A stretch of DNA of 64,000 nt, from the NCBI GenBank assembly GCA_022702705.1, contig JAKZJZ010000078.1, positions 36,178-100,177 on the forward strand, written 5' to 3'. The notes beneath the pieces are model-generated. The model was not told where the DNA came from and did no database searches. It was given only the letters and a program-made list of their open reading frames with translations. The DNA is from Papilionanthe hookeriana x Papilionanthe teres. Lineage: Eukaryota; Streptophyta; Magnoliopsida; Asparagales; Orchidaceae. A program made the translations under genes and the position numbers. Numbering within the stretch: the stretch's first letter is position 1; the number at the start of each line of letters is the position of its first letter. Below, piece by piece: positions 24,601 through 39,600 of the stretch.

Positions 24601-27600
24601 GAAATATGAGCAACAATTAAAAGAGGAGTCTGTAATTCAATTATTAATGGTTAACATCGATGATAAGATAGTACTCTGTTTATTCATGGCTTCTCTCACC
24701 ACATTTCAAGAATTGTTGGATAGAGTCACCAAATTTGAAAAATTAGATTTCATAAATTTTGAGAGTCATTTCAATAAAGCCAAAAAAAACAAAGGAATAG
24801 ACTCCAAAAGAAGCAAAGCTCATATTGCTTCTTTAGACTATGATAAAGGAAAGCAGCCCGCCTATGAAAGGAAAGAAAAAAGCAGCCCGCCTTCGAGAAG
24901 GAAAGAAAAAAGAGCCAATCAACTCTAATCAGTAACAAAAGTTAGTTTTGGAAGGAAATGATAAATCAAGGACCTTTGATGCGGAAAACGCTCGAACCAA
25001 AGGCCAAATGCTGAAGAGGGAGTATATCATTCTCTTTAAAAAAAATATGAATAAAGATTATTCATTTAAAAAATATATTGTTACAAAGCTATTTCATCAA
25101 ACTCTTACAGCTAGTCTTAAATTGTCATAATGCAAAAAGTTGAATAATCTGGTCTAACCAGCTATCTGAATTATTGCCCATATCATTGGGTAGTTAGCCA
25201 CCATAATGAATGTTGTTATGTCTTTAAAGATTGGGTTGAAAAGAAATATAAATATGGGGTGTTTACATTGTCCGACAATGTCCTAATTCGCCTTAGAAGA
25301 GAGTCAAAAAAGATGGTCACGCTCTTTTCTGTGCCATCAATTGAAGACTATATAAAAGATGAGCCAAATTAGGATGAGGGATGGTTTCAAAGAAAACTGT
25401 AAAGATGTTAAAACATTTGAAAGGAGTTCCTGGTGTGAAATGGAAATCTCCTCTATAGCTGAAGCCTTAGTTAAGAAGAAGACTTATGGTGCGCTCATTA
25501 GTCTCTTTGTCAACCCAAATGCAGCCTAACCTAGCTAGCTTATCTCCACATAAGATGATGTCTACGCAGGATTCATTAATAAATCCAAGAATTTGGCCAA
25601 AAAAAATAAAACTAAAAAGAAGACTGTGACGGAAAATATTATTAAGAATTTGAAGGAATATCATCAACCTGCAAAAAAATCTATCAGGTTTGCGGAGTTC
25701 TTGCATAGACTTCAAATTATTGATTCAAAGGAAGAAGAAAGACTAGTTGTGGAAACTTGTCGAGTCATATCGGTGACATCGGACAATTTCGAAACTTCGA
25801 TTCAAACCTCTATGGTGTTTAAGCCTTCTTTGTTGGCATTACAAACAAATGATATTTCAGAAGAAATGTGTTTTTTTGAAAAAAATAATCCTTTATTATA
25901 GATAGAAAGAGAATAACAAAAGAAACTTTTGTAGAAATCATGTCATCTGAAAGTTGTGAATTAGATGAAGTGGTAGAATTTTAATTAAGGAATAAAATAG
26001 TCCATCACCAAAAATGGACCCATCAAATAAAAATGAAGGAAAAGATATTATGGTCAGTGAAGATATTTTTCTTAAAGACCTGAGGAAAAAATCATCTTTT
26101 AAGTAGACCCATTGACTACAATATTTTGTTTTATTTGAGAGAGATCCCTGCACGACTTAGTGTGGAAAGAGCTCCAAGAAACTTTGATTAAAGCTCTCAA
26201 AGAGTTAGAAAAAGTTGAATCATATTTTGCTCAAAGGTGTATGACTGAATTCTTGCAAGCCAAGGATGTTCAAACTATCACATTCTCTAAAGAAAATCTT
26301 TTAATTGGGACATCTAAGCATAATCATTCGTTGTATGGTTCAGCAGATTGCGATGGTACAATGATAAACAAAATCTTGATCGATCCAAGTTTCGCCTGAT
26401 GAGTTTGAATGTAGTAAGGTGGTTGTATTTTGACATAAGCCATTTGAGGCATAAAAAATTGATGATTCAGTCTAGAAAATTTTAGGATCCTTAGTTTTGC
26501 CACTCAAATTTGGGCAACTAAATATGGAGGCTAACTTTTATATAATTTACTGTGATACTTCATTTATATCTCTCCTTGGCCAGCCGTGGATTAATGAATA
26601 CGGGATCGTCCCATGTACTTTGTATCTGTGCATGAAGTATCGTAGGGATGAAGAATAAATTGTGATAGCTAGTAACATTTGGCTATTTTTCGTTCGTGAA
26701 GCTACAATATACTACGATGCAAAGTATTTAATGTAAAATGAGTCAAAGCCTTCATAGTCTCCTGAAAGTATGGAGTCCACCTCCAAGGTCGCAAAACAAT
26801 TTAAAGGAGAGGGAAAAGAAAAGCAAAGTGAAAAATAGAAGACAACATCAGCATCCTCCAAAATGAAGTATCTTTCTCCTAAGTTGAAAAGGGTCATTCC
26901 CCACTTAGGGATACAATAGAGGAATATAATACTTCCTATCCAGTTTGATGAAGTAGGTGAGCCTTCAACAAAATTGAAGATCTATTTCAATTATCTCAAT
27001 GAAGACTATGAAAATGAGTCAACTTATAAAAGTAAAGTTCAATAGGTTTCTTCAATGAGAATGACCAAGTTGTCAATATATGATGACTCACTTCTACTGA
27101 CAGCAGTCCCTCATCACTTCAAGAAAGTCACTCGTGAAGTGCATGTCACTGAGGAATTGAAGACATTTTATGTACCCCCTTGTTTCAATGTCAAGGTCTC
27201 GATTGGCCCGTTTATTGCCCTGAGTCAGAAGAAATGTTACCTACAAAAATACCTATATATTATCCTCTCATAATTCGAAGAATGATGCAAAAACTTGGTG
27301 TTTAAGTATGGATCACTAAACAATGAGTTAAATATTTTGAGAATATTTGGAATCCAAGAAGTCTGCGAACATTAGGTGATAATAGATGCACAACTAAAGA
27401 TCTTGGATTTATTCAGCAAAATAAATCTGCAAAGACAATCTGTTATGTAATAACATGAAATGAGGTTGATAGCAAGGATGCAGTTGAAAAAAATTCATTT
27501 GGAGTCAGTCTACAAATGATCACGATTTAGTTGTCAAAGCCTGCTCTGAAAGAGATGGAAGATGGTGGATAAAGAACTACCATGGATTAATTAGTTTGGG

Positions 27601-30600
27601 AACTGAGGATGACCCTCGCATAACCTTCGTTAGTGCACTTTTTTCTGAAGATAAAATTGAAGAGATAAAAACATTGCTTTGTGAATTCAGGGACTGCTTC
27701 GTCTGGTCGTATGTTGAAATGCCCGGTTTATCCCTTGAGATAGCAATTCACAAGCTAGTCATCAATTCATATGGAAAACCTGTCAAGCAAGCCCCATGGA
27801 AGAAGAGACTTAGGGTCCGTTCGGGGCGGCTTATGCTTATCCAGCTTATTCAAAGAGAAGCTACTTATCCAGCTTATTCTCATAAGCTGCTGATAAACCG
27901 AACTGCAGATCCCTTACCGCGATCGGCTTCTTTAAAGAATTTAAAATTGGTTTATTGGATAAGCAGTTGAAACGCGCAAACCAAACGGTACGGCGGCGTA
28001 TTAAAAACGCCGCCCCAAACGAGCCCTTAAAATCGAAGAACAGCTGATTGTTGAAACTAAGAAGTTTATTGAATCAGGTTCCAACGAGAAGAGAAGTTTG
28101 TTGATTAAATAGCTAATAGTGTGCCCATGAAAAAAAGGACGGCCAAATTCACGTTTGTATTGATTTTCGAGATCTTAGTAAGGCGGGTCAAAAAAATGAT
28201 TTTCCGCTCCCTGTAATAGAATTGCTCGTGGGCAACACATCAAGTCAGGATATGTTCTCCTTTATGGATGGATAATCTAGGTATAATTAAATCAAAATGA
28301 CACCTGAAGATGAACAACATAAGTTATTCACAATATTGATTGGCATTTATTATTACACGGACATGTCATTTGGTTTAAAGAATGCGAGAGCAAGATACCA
28401 AAGATTTATGACTCGTTTATTTGATGACTTGATCCCATCGGAAGGTGGGAGTGTTAAGTTGATGATCTAGTCATCAAAAGTAAAGATCGTCGATATCATT
28501 TGGAAGATTTGAGGATCGTCTTTAAAAGAATGAGAAAAATTGATCTCAAAATAAATCCTCTTAAATGTGCATTTGGAGTATCCTCAAGAAAGTTTTTTGG
28601 ATATATTGTACGCCATAAATGAACTGAGATTGATCCCAATAAAATTAAGGCGATTATTTGATGTGTCCTCAAAAAAATCTTCGCCAGCTTCTTTCTTTGC
28701 AATAGTAGCTTGCTTTCATTCGACGCATTATATCCAACTTATCAGGTCGATGTCAGTCATTTTCAAAGTTGATGAAAAAGAACGCTCCATTTAAATAGGA
28801 TGCTATAGTATTAAGAAATACCTCTTAAGACACCCATTCTCTCTGCAACAATTCCAGGGAAGCCTCTTATTTTGTACACTGTAGCATTAGAAGAGTCCTT
28901 TGGAGCTTTGTTGGCTCAACACAATGAAGAAAGCAAGGAGAATGCTCTCTATTACATCAATTGAAGGCTCATAGAAGCATAAATAAGATATTCTTCAATT
29001 TAGAAACATTTTTTGGCCTACTCAAAAGTTTCACCATTACATGTCTCACAAAATCACTCATCTCAAGCATTAATCGTTGAAGTTCTTGATGACAAGATCG
29101 GCGTTGATAGGTCGCTTGGCTCAATGGACAGTCCTCTTTTGCAATTCGATATCACGTGAAAGGAAAAGTTCTAGCAGATTTTCTTGCTACTCATCCCGTC
29201 CCTGTTGATTCTCCACTCAACGATGATTTGCCCATGAGCAGGTTTTGATCATTCAAGAGAATGAGAAGTTAAAAATATGGGAATTATATTTTGATTCGGC
29301 ATCTTCCATAAAAACCTGCCTAATCTCCAGATCTTCTAAAAGTATGAACCGACATCGGTCTCATCTTTGTGATACTAGACTGAGGCATACTAAGGTATTC
29401 ATATGGATTAACTGAGCGCAGGACCGATAATGAAGGAAGTTTTGATAGCTGGCCTTGAGATGGCTATCGCAGTAAAAGTGAAAAATCTTTACATTTTTTA
29501 CGATTCATAGCTTATCATAAATCAAGTGTTGGGTATTTATAAGAAATAAGTTGAATTAGCTTTTTATCATAAAAGAGCTACTCAACTTATAAAACAAATC
29601 CCGCATGTCTCATTAACCAAGGTGTCTCAAGCTCAAAACAGTAAAGCTTATTGTTTAGCTAAACTAGATAAAGAGACGACCAATATGAATTTTGAACCTG
29701 TGTTTATAGACGCGCATAATCAAAGAGTTTTGGAACCATCAGACTTACAACTCCCACAGGAAGAGGGGTCATCGAGTCCAAACAAGCAAGATGCAACCTC
29801 TGTTGTTTCTCACACTACCTCTCAGAAAATTTGTCAATATCAACATGAGGCACTTATGGAAAAGGAAGATCTTTGGAGACAACCCTTCATTGACTATTTT
29901 AAAGAAGGAAAATATTTAAAGATAAATTGATAGTCACACAAATCAAAAAGAGAAAGCTATGGTTTACTTTTTTCAATGATACCCTTTACAGTAGCCGACA
30001 ATTGTTGTCAAAGTACATGAATGACTTTGTGGCGCATATCAATAATGTCTGAAAATGACAATGAAGATCACAAGGTAAGGTATTACTGGTCATCAATGAT
30101 GTAGGTTGCATTGAGCATGCAAAGAGATGTCATGAATGTCAAATTCATGGTGACATAATACACCAAACTTCTACCCATTAGCCTAGCCATAATATCTTGG
30201 TCATTTGAATGTTTGGGTACGGATTGATCGGACCGATCATTATGAGGATAACGCTCATTCTAACCACAACTGGTTCTTAAAATGTGCTGAACCTGTTCCG
30301 TTCAGAGAAGTTATCGTTGAGCAAGTGACGAATTTCTTCACTCACAATATTGTTCATAAATTTGGGGTGTCACGTTGCACTATTTCAAACAAAGCTTTTA
30401 AAAATACAAAGATATACAAATTCGTTGATCAACATGAGATTGATTGGTGATATTCTCAATATATAATCCAGAGGCAAATAGCTTAGCAGAAGCTTTTATT
30501 AAAACACTGGTTAAACTGCTCAAGAAAATTCTCACTAAAAAAGGAAGATGACATCTATGATGACAGAAGCGTTGTGGGCTTATTGCACAACTCATAAAAC

Positions 30601-33600
30601 ACTGACTAAAGCTACTCCATATGTATTAATGTTCGGAGCAAAAGCGGTATTGTCATTTGAAGTTGAGTTCTCATCACTTCGAGTAGTTGTCCAGTATAAT
30701 CTTACTCAGGAGCAAAATGCTCGCTTGAGAATGGAAGAGCTTGATGCGTTTGATGAAATGAGACTCTAAGCTCAACCGAATCTTGGAATTTACAGAACAA
30801 AGATGTCTCAATCCTTTGATTATTAGATGCGTCCTCCGAAATTCTAGAAAGGGGAATTGCTCTTGGTTTTGAGAAGACCAATCATTCTCCATCGGAAAGT
30901 TGGTGGTAAATTTATGCCTAACTGAGAAGGCTCATTAGTTATTGAGGAAGTTTATCAAGGAGGAGCCTATCAACTTATCATTTCGAATGATTGACTGCCA
31001 ATGCCTTCAATCAATGCTCGATATTTGAAATAAAATTACACATGATGACCAAGTCAGAGATGTTATGCTTGAAATTTCATTTCACGATGTAAAAATATTT
31101 GTTTCATTTATATATGTATTCAAATCTTATTTGAAATTCTCTTGTAACACAACAATGCATTTTAAAGTTTTTACAAATGTTCTCTCGCATGGCTGAGAGC
31201 ATTTTTTTTTTAGTTCATTTGAGGTGATGTTGAGTTTAAATTCTCAAAGTATGTTGCATTGTCAAAAACCCCTGCAAGACAAGGCATTTTTAGAAAAAAA
31301 AAATATATAATATATTTAATTTGTGCTTGCAAGACCGGAGGGGCTCATTGCTTGGGTTGACATTGTGCGTTAGGTCGAGATCCCCATTTTTGATGCCATA
31401 ATTCTTTATGCTAAAGCAAAAAATATTATGGTTGACATCGAGTATTAATGTTGAGATCCTCGAATATTTGTTGAAACAATTATCACAAACTAAAGTAGAT
31501 GCAAAATGAGATTTAATGGGCAAAGATTTTCATTGATCAAAATTCTTAAAATTTCAGCTAAAAAGTCTTCGAAATTGGAAGCCTCGACGATTCAAGTTGA
31601 AAGGGTGATAGTTCTATCACAATTCATGTCTAAGACTCGAGGGTCAAAAAGTCGGACTCAATAAGCCCCAAATATGGTTGAATCGCGATAACTTGCTTCA
31701 CTCCATGAGTCATAAAAACAGTCGTTGTGAATGAGCAAATTTTTCCTACTCAACAAGCCATAAGAACAGCCACCGAAAAAAAGCCCCTACCTTGTTAGTC
31801 TGATAACAAGAATTTTCTAGTTCTTAAGATTATCCAATTTGACAATTTCAAGTCTTCTAATGTAGTTTTTTTCGACTAGTTAATAGATAAATGAAAATAT
31901 TTATGTTTATTAACTAATCTTCTTAACCTGAAGAATTACAAGTTCGTTATAATTCTTATTTAAGACTCAAATGGGCCAAGAAGGTCAGACTTAACAAATT
32001 CAAATATGGTTGTGTCGCTGACAACTTTCTTCACTTAACAGACCACAAAAACAGTCGTAGTGAAGAAGCCCCTGTTTTAATAGTTTGGTGACAATGACTA
32101 TCAAATTCTAAGCCTAATTGACCTAAGAAGTTCAAGTGGACTAGATATTGAATTTTTCTTGATCAATCAAACCATCAAATAAAAAAAAATCAAAAGAAAT
32201 GAATATCGCTCAAGAAAGGATCAACCTGAGCATGATGTTCTGTTCAAATTGAAACTTAATTAATTCTTTTCAAATAGTCTGATTAAGCTTAAGGCACAGA
32301 CTAGATGTATTCTCTTCTTCAATAAGCTCGTTAAAGTAGAAAGCATGGAGCCGAAAGAGTTATCTCAAAGTTTGTTCAAAACGAGATGTTGAACTAAGAG
32401 GATTCAATCATCAAGTCTGATAAAGCACTAAGCAATCATCAAGTCTGATGTAGCACTAAGCATACGACTGATGTTCTCTTGCCATTGACTCAATAAAAGC
32501 CTGAAAGTTAGGTCACTTGAATGCATCATTCAACAAGTTCACCAAAAGCTATGATTGAAGGTATGGTTATTAACCTGATAAGTTTATAGAGACAGTTCAT
32601 GATAATTTCTTCATCAAGCCCATCAAAACAATAAAAGCAAAGCGTAAAAGACAAGTTCAATCTCTTGGCCCAATAAGTGAAAGCAAGTAACAGGCGATGT
32701 AAACCATGATTGGTCTATAACACTATAAGCCTATATGTTTAGCTCAAAATTCTATTTAGCATTGACATCCTGTTAGCATTCCCTGACATCGGCAAAGTTT
32801 AGCCTCCAACTTTACGTTTAAATAAAATTTTAAGAGATCCGCATGGCCAATCAAGTTACAATAAACATGGTCAGCTTCGAACGAGCACTATATTTGTTGA
32901 GGAGCATTTGTTGACGTTAAAAGAGTATTAAAAATAATTAACATTATTAATTAGATTTAATTAATATTATTAATTAGATTTAATTAATATTAAGTCATTC
33001 CCTCCTACTCTCATCTCGTTAATTGTTGTCGTTTCTATTCGAAGTAAAAGGGCACCTCCCATAACTTACTTTCTCATTCACACGATCTCACTGTCGCTCT
33101 CCTTTTTCGTTCTCCACTTGAAACAGTAGTAGAGCGAAGACTTCCTCTCTGGAAATTCTTCCCTGCTTCGTTCATCTGCTCCAGTTTGAAATCCATGCAA
33201 CCTAAGTTACTGTTCCCCCATTTCATTCACACTATTCTATCTTCTCGTCTCGTTCACCTTTCTATCATCGCATGTAAATTTTAATTCTTCTGTTTAAGCG
33301 ACACCTACATGATCTATCTGTACCTTCGTCGTTTCTTCCCTGTTGAACTTACACAATGTTGTTCCACCTTGTTCCATTTCCCCAATCCTTCTACGTTGAG
33401 CTTCTTAACCCGCGATCAACCTTCCTTCTTCACAGAAACTGTCACCTTCGTCCCTATTAAAGCGATCGATCTTCTTTGTCGATCTCCTCTCTACCATCAA
33501 TTGTAACTTTCATCCCTGTCTTATTCAATTTAAACAACATAAAGCTTCACAATTACGACACCTCACTGCTTCCGCTGTTGAATTTACCTCACACAATGTT

Positions 33601-36600
33601 GTATTATCTGCCGCGGCTTCTTGCCCATGCTCGATTCTCCACTCCCTTGAATAGTGTCGCGACCTTCCTCACCCCTTCCACTATACCCACGACGCCTTCA
33701 ATTGCCTCAATCTGTTGAACCCTCACCGCACTTATCTTCTTCCTTGCGTAGAAGTCATTCGCTGGTTCCGCTGTACCCTGGCCCGCCACAGAACAGAAGC
33801 CTTCTTCACTGTTTCATGTGAATTCACCTAGTGGAGCAATCCTAAATCGAAGCCCTTCTTCCCTTTATTTCATATGAACCCTGATCTAGCTCTTCTGCCT
33901 CTTTATCAGTTCATAAAATTGAAGCCCGAGCCCTGCCCATTGAGCCTACTTTGCTTATTGAGTATAATCCGACCAGTTAATCCCTTGTCCTACCCGAGTT
34001 AGTTTATTATTTGTTTTGTTGTCTGATTTTATTTTACTTTCTGTTGTTGAAAAAAAGGAAGAAAATTTTTGTTGTAATGTTATATTATTTTCCCGTCGAT
34101 CGTTGTCGTTGGGGCTCAAAAGATATGATTTTGGGGCAATAGAGGCAATTTTTGAAATTTTCATTTGAGGAAGCACGAATACCCGTCCGTGGGGAAATTA
34201 AGTACCGTTCAGGGAAAACTGTACTCATTTGGAAAAAATTTTAAAATTGGGATTTTAAAACACTCGTCCGTGGAAAAAGCGAGTACTCGTCCATCGGAAT
34301 TGAGTATCGTTCGAGAAATGCTAGTTTGCGATCTAACATTTCGTATAGGTACATTGAAGGTCAGTTGCATCTTTTGAGATCACGCGTTAAATTTATATTT
34401 TTGTTCCTCAGTCGCGGTGTCTCACGACACTGAACTGTGCCTCTAAGACAATTGGTAAGGCTGGCTTCCTGTACACCCCAAACAGGAGTTGTCGGAAGGC
34501 TGCCGAAATTTCTGGTAAATTTGGATTTGTAAATAAGCTAAAATTTTGGAATTTTTGAATTTATGAAATAAGATGGAGTACAACTCATTTGATTTTTAAA
34601 GTGATTTGGAAACTCGAGCTTTTAAAATTTAGGTCTTAGTGTTTAAAATATCTGGGACATGGATTGTAGATAGTTAGGCTCTTAAGATTTTAAAAATATT
34701 AAAGTTGTGACTTTTAAAACATAAAATTCTAGGGCTTAAAAAATATTAAAAATTGGACTTTAAAATTTAAACTCAGAAGAGTTAAAAATATTTTGAAAAC
34801 GAGCTATTCAGACTTAGGCTCCTGGAGATTGGAAATCAATTCAAAATTGATTTTTTTTTTTTAATTTAAGCCCTACGGGTGAAGTAAAATTCAAATATGG
34901 ACCTTTCTTAAAATTTGAAATTAATCATCATTGCCACTGGATTCACAATACACCTAATAGAGAATAGAAGGCCGACCCTATTAAAGCCCTGAAGTTTTAA
35001 CATTACATGTGATAATTTCCAAATAAAAACCTTATATTTTCAAAATTGTAAAAGTCTTTAAAGTTTATATAAGCTTCATGTTATTCCTAAGTTAGATGCA
35101 ATAATTTGGAATATATGAAAATATTTTAAGATTTAGTTTACAGTCTCTTAAATTGTGTATGCCTTAAGAGATTCATATAGATAAATTTCATGTACATGAT
35201 TTCAAAATTTTTTGACCTAAATTGTGAATCATAATTATAGTTTAAAGGTTGAACAAGCCTTCAAAGTCTCCATTTTCTTTAGGTTACTCAAATATATGAA
35301 ATTAAAGCTCGTGTGTGCTCCAACAAATATATAGAATGGTCAATTATTTTGTTCGAGAATTTTGCAGTGGCTAATATGGCCACCTTGTCTATAAGATAGG
35401 GTTGTAAGTCCCACACTACTAGTCTGATCCTCCTTACAAAGGCTGGAGTTGATGAGTTTAATAACTTCAAAATAAAAATCCAAATCCTAAAATAAGAATT
35501 TTTAAATCCAAATCATCTGTTCCGATCCTCCTTATAAGGACAGGAGTCCACATAACTCATACCCTAAAAATCTAAATGCCTCCCTTTAAATATAAAAGTC
35601 ATAAAATGATTATCTCCTAATGATAACTGAGTTGATAGAATATTTCAACCGGATGGGTCAATCTTTAAAATCAAAATTTTCAAAATAATCAACTAATATG
35701 TAATTAAAACTCAATTAGGCGACAAATTTCTAATTAACTTCAACTCACAAAGTGCTAATTTCATATTAAGTGCATCTCTATATTTACAATCAAAGTAATC
35801 ATATGTCAGTCAGGATGTAACTCGTCTTTTGCCTGTGTGGTTTTACCGTCAAATGGCAACACAAAATAGCGGTTTCTATCAAAGCCCTCTGACCAAGTGA
35901 TTGTCGCCAAATAGCACCCGTATGTTTCCCAATGATTTTCTATCCTTTGAGTTGTGAATCGAAAGGGTACAATTGATTGACACATAGCCTTTTGTTAGTT
36001 AAGGTCGACTTAAATTTATCCCCTTAGATAATTATATACCCCAAATCTATAAAGATTTCTTGGACCACACAACTCATGGCTGCTGACAAGAATCCTTCTG
36101 TCAAGTTGAGTCGATTGCCTCCTCTGACTAAGTAGATCTGTGACCATGACAACTCGGGATGACAGAATCATGGGAGTTTAATCGTGTTTTGTCTTCATTC
36201 CCCCATCATCCGAAGTTTCAAGTGATAAGTTTTACAATTTAAAATTCTAAGATTGCTACTATTACATGGTGAACATTTAATTATTAATGATTTTCCTTAA
36301 TCGAAAGTGCTCTACCCTTATCAGTAAGGGTAATTAACCATAAAGGCTAGCGTCTATTGGAAATCCCGAACCCTAGATCACAAAATGAGGGCGAAATCTC
36401 TAGGTAGTGTCTTATCTACACATTAATCTGCCTTCTGAATAATTAACCCTCCTTGGAAATCCCGAACCCTAGATCAAAAAATCATCACAAAATGAGGGCG
36501 AAATCTTTAGGTGGTGTCTTATCTACAATTTAATCTACCTTCTGAATAATTAACCCTCCAAAGCTCTCTCAACAAATCAAAATAAAATAGATGCAGAGAG

Positions 36601-39600
36601 TCTTAAGGGAGTGGTCAGAATTTTTGGAGCCCACACAGCTGGACTTCTCCAATAAACTTCTTCACTAAGGCTGGGGTTTTATTATAATTGCATTGGAGAT
36701 GTGATGATAGATTAGTCATCAAGTGTGATATTGTTAACTTTTGGAGCCTAATTTTCCTCACAGAAATATAATAAAGGCTAGAAAAACATAGTTGTGGTTT
36801 ACAGGTTACTTTTCTATGTATCTTTTTGATATTAGGGCAATAAATCTCCCCAATTCCATAGGAATGGCTATAGGACTTTGCTGTTAGTTAGGTGAACTTT
36901 TATAAAATTCCTTTGTATTTTGTGCATTGTAGCTTTTTACAATATGTGTTTGGTGTGGCTGTGTGGTTCAATGTACTCTTCTACTGTACTGAGGTGCTAG
37001 AATTCAGGCCTCTATCTGACTTGTAGCAATCCTTCTTGCATTGGAGACATTATTGAAGACACTTACGTTGCTATACTACGGTGCTTCTACATTTTTTCTA
37101 CCGTCACAGGTTTAGCAAAATATTCGGAGTGACCCAATGTGAGAATCATTATGAATTTATCCGGTCCATAATTGGCTCATGAACATGGTTTTTTGAATTT
37201 GAAAGTTAGATTCTTTGTTCATTTGAATTCCTACTATCCATTCTGTTCATCAAAATGGGTGCACGCCAAAATGCAGTAGTTAAGGGAGGTTGGTTCCCGT
37301 CAATTACTTTATGATTGTTTTATTGTTTAACCTAACTGAATATTTGCAGTGTAAATTTTCTAGATAAGGCAATACCGCCGTTTAGATGATGGTTCTTTGA
37401 ATGTGGTTGCTCGTGGTCAGCAGCGGTTCCGGCTGAGACGCTCTTGGATAGATGTTGAAGGAGTGGTGAGATGTATATTATATTAAACATTGTGGCCATT
37501 TGTTGAGATGATGGGATGCTAATAGTTCTTACATATTTTTCAATAGCCATGTGCTGAAGTCCAGATCATTAAGGAAGATACTCCTCTAAAAACACCAAAG
37601 GATGTCTTTGCACAGTTAGCTTCTGTAACTGACTTTAGGAAACGCCACCACCCTTCTGCAAAGGTGTCAGGCTTTTCCCCTTTGGATCTACATAATAAAA
37701 TGCTAACTGATAATGACTGGGAATGTATGTCCGGTACAAGCAATGGTAGTGACCATTCAGATATGGAGTTGAAAGTTTGTTTGTCAGGAAATGATTCCTT
37801 TGGTGGATATGAGAGAATTCTAGAATGTTCTAGCAGTGATGAAGAATTCTCATACATACATGGGAAGCTCACAGGGAAATCTCATACGTGTAAATCTCAT
37901 CAGTTAGGACAGAATTACAAGTTTGGCAATGTGGGCGAGCATTATAGGCCTGATTTGGATTTGAACAAAGAATCAACAACAGATGGAAAAGCTAGAGGCA
38001 TAAATTGTGGAACCATTGATGGTTTAAGACGGATTCCAAGGGCTTCATTGTCTTTCTGGCCTGAGTGGGTCTACCAAATGCATGATTCTTATGCTCTTGC
38101 TCGAAGGGCTGCAGGTAATTTAACCATTCAGTAGTATTCATGATATGACATTTTGTCTTTCTAAAAATTCCTCACACTATAATTCTTTTTTCGTATTTAG
38201 TAGTTTTATAACTTTATTTTAAGCTATTAAAGATTTTGTGGGTGGAAGCTGGTTTTGAAGATGGTGCGTTATTACATGTAGCACATATGATTATCCTGCT
38301 GTTTTTGGTGCTTGCATGCTAGTGTTAGTAAAAAAAATGATAAACCACTTCATGTGATTTAACATTATGGATGTCCATCTATGTCAATAATTAAGCCATC
38401 AATATTTGTTCATTTTTTTATTTTCTTAAAAAACTGATCTTTTTTATTGAGCCTAACGTGATAGGGCAACCTTCTCATTTCCATTGCAAAAGTTTAGAAA
38501 GGACAACTATTCTTTCATAATAAAACACTATAAAACTTTAACGTCAAATGATTTTATGGTGTAAAAGTTTGGATTACTGCCTTATGAGATATGAACTATC
38601 AATCATTAGAATTCTATGGTTTGACCTCGTAATATTTTTGGGGTCAGACTGAAGGAAAGTAAGCAAATTTGATTTTGAGTGTCTTTTCCCTGAAGTGTCT
38701 GTAAATCATACAATTGGAGACAAGTTTTTCAGTTCGTTAGTGCAATATGGCAGCTGACTGTTATGTCTTTTTTAAATTGTAAACATTAGCATAAAATGCC
38801 CAAGAATGCATTTATGGATTGAAGCCTTAGTTTATTGAGCAGTGATTTTTGTATTTAGGCTCATTAATCAACTTGAAACCGTTGGATGAATCAGAAGATT
38901 TGAAATTATTTGAACCATTACTTGAATAACCTGATCTGCTCGTTTTCAATATTTTATTTGCTTATTATGACAATAATTTCTCTTTCTTCGCCACAGAATT
39001 GTGGAAGAAAATCGTTGGAGCTCCAAAACTCGATGATTACGTCAGGAAGCCTGATATTTTGTCATTTCATATTGGCAGCAAACTTCCTGTCTCTGAATCG
39101 ACTAGGCAAGAACTCTTAGAGATTGATGGGTTCACATATAGATTGCGCAGGGAGATTCAGTTGCTCGAGTCTTTCAATCATATACGCTGCAAAAGTTGTC
39201 TGGTAAGTAAATTTTTTTCTAAAGATAAAAGTTTTTGTTCTTAGCATTTCTTATCATTTATTTTCTTACCGACTAGATGTCACGACCCGGTCCTGGACTT
39301 GGAGTTAACTAAGCCAGGAACGAACGGTCGACGGTGAAAATCAATTCTTTGCTATTCTAACTCTATCACTAATAATTTAATATTCAAAATAATACATGAA
39401 ATAGCCACTAAAGAAAGTAATTAAAAGTAACAAGTATAAATTGTACATTTCTTGTTGTTCTTGCCTCCTATATATAATTTTTTCATCTTTTATTCATCTT
39501 GTTCAAATGTTTAATACCAAAAAACAATATTGAAGCAATATAATGAGTTATTCTAAAAATAAACTAGTAGTAATCACACTTCTAAGCTACAATAATCCAA

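Larger units (their letters stand above)
17833..36635 (+). mobile_element. Ogre/TAT-like Ty3/gypsy retrotransposon, 18.8 kb
   Basis: Two long direct repeats (4,487 and 3,717 bp) start TGTTGGCG/TGTTGACG and end CCCACA. Between them are gag, protease, RT, RNase H and integrase in the Ty3/gypsy order, all with many stops. The very long LTRs, total size and gag signature (PYPKGYSIPKFK, then PKQHLAQFKT) fit the TAT clade that includes Ogre. After the left LTR comes GTTCCGGTGACTGCTAGGGA, a possible tRNA-Arg type primer site as reported for Ogre (inference). Flanks (TTAGA left, CAGCT right) do not show a matching 5-bp duplication. The element splits a Copia relic. Confidence 0.85.
12782..37363 (+). 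other. CRBN: Giant CRBN intron (24,582 bp), transposon-filled
   Basis: Donor GTAATC at 12782, acceptor TTTTCTAG ending at 37363. Nearly all of it is accounted for by nested retroelements: a Copia relic, an STT3-carrying LTR element and an Ogre-like gypsy element. Only the first 1.6 kb and the last 250 bp look like plain intron. Confidence 0.88.

Noticed and set aside
24948..25901. Short plus-strand frames between gag and protease as independent genes
   Set aside because: They fall in the gag-protease interval of the retroelement and have no domain outside it.
17833..36635. Five-base target duplication for the Ogre-like element
   Set aside because: Flanking bases TTAGA and CAGCT do not match, so none is claimed.
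37540..37872. 110-codon minus-strand frame
   Set aside because: Antisense shadow of a conserved CRBN exon; no similarity of its own.
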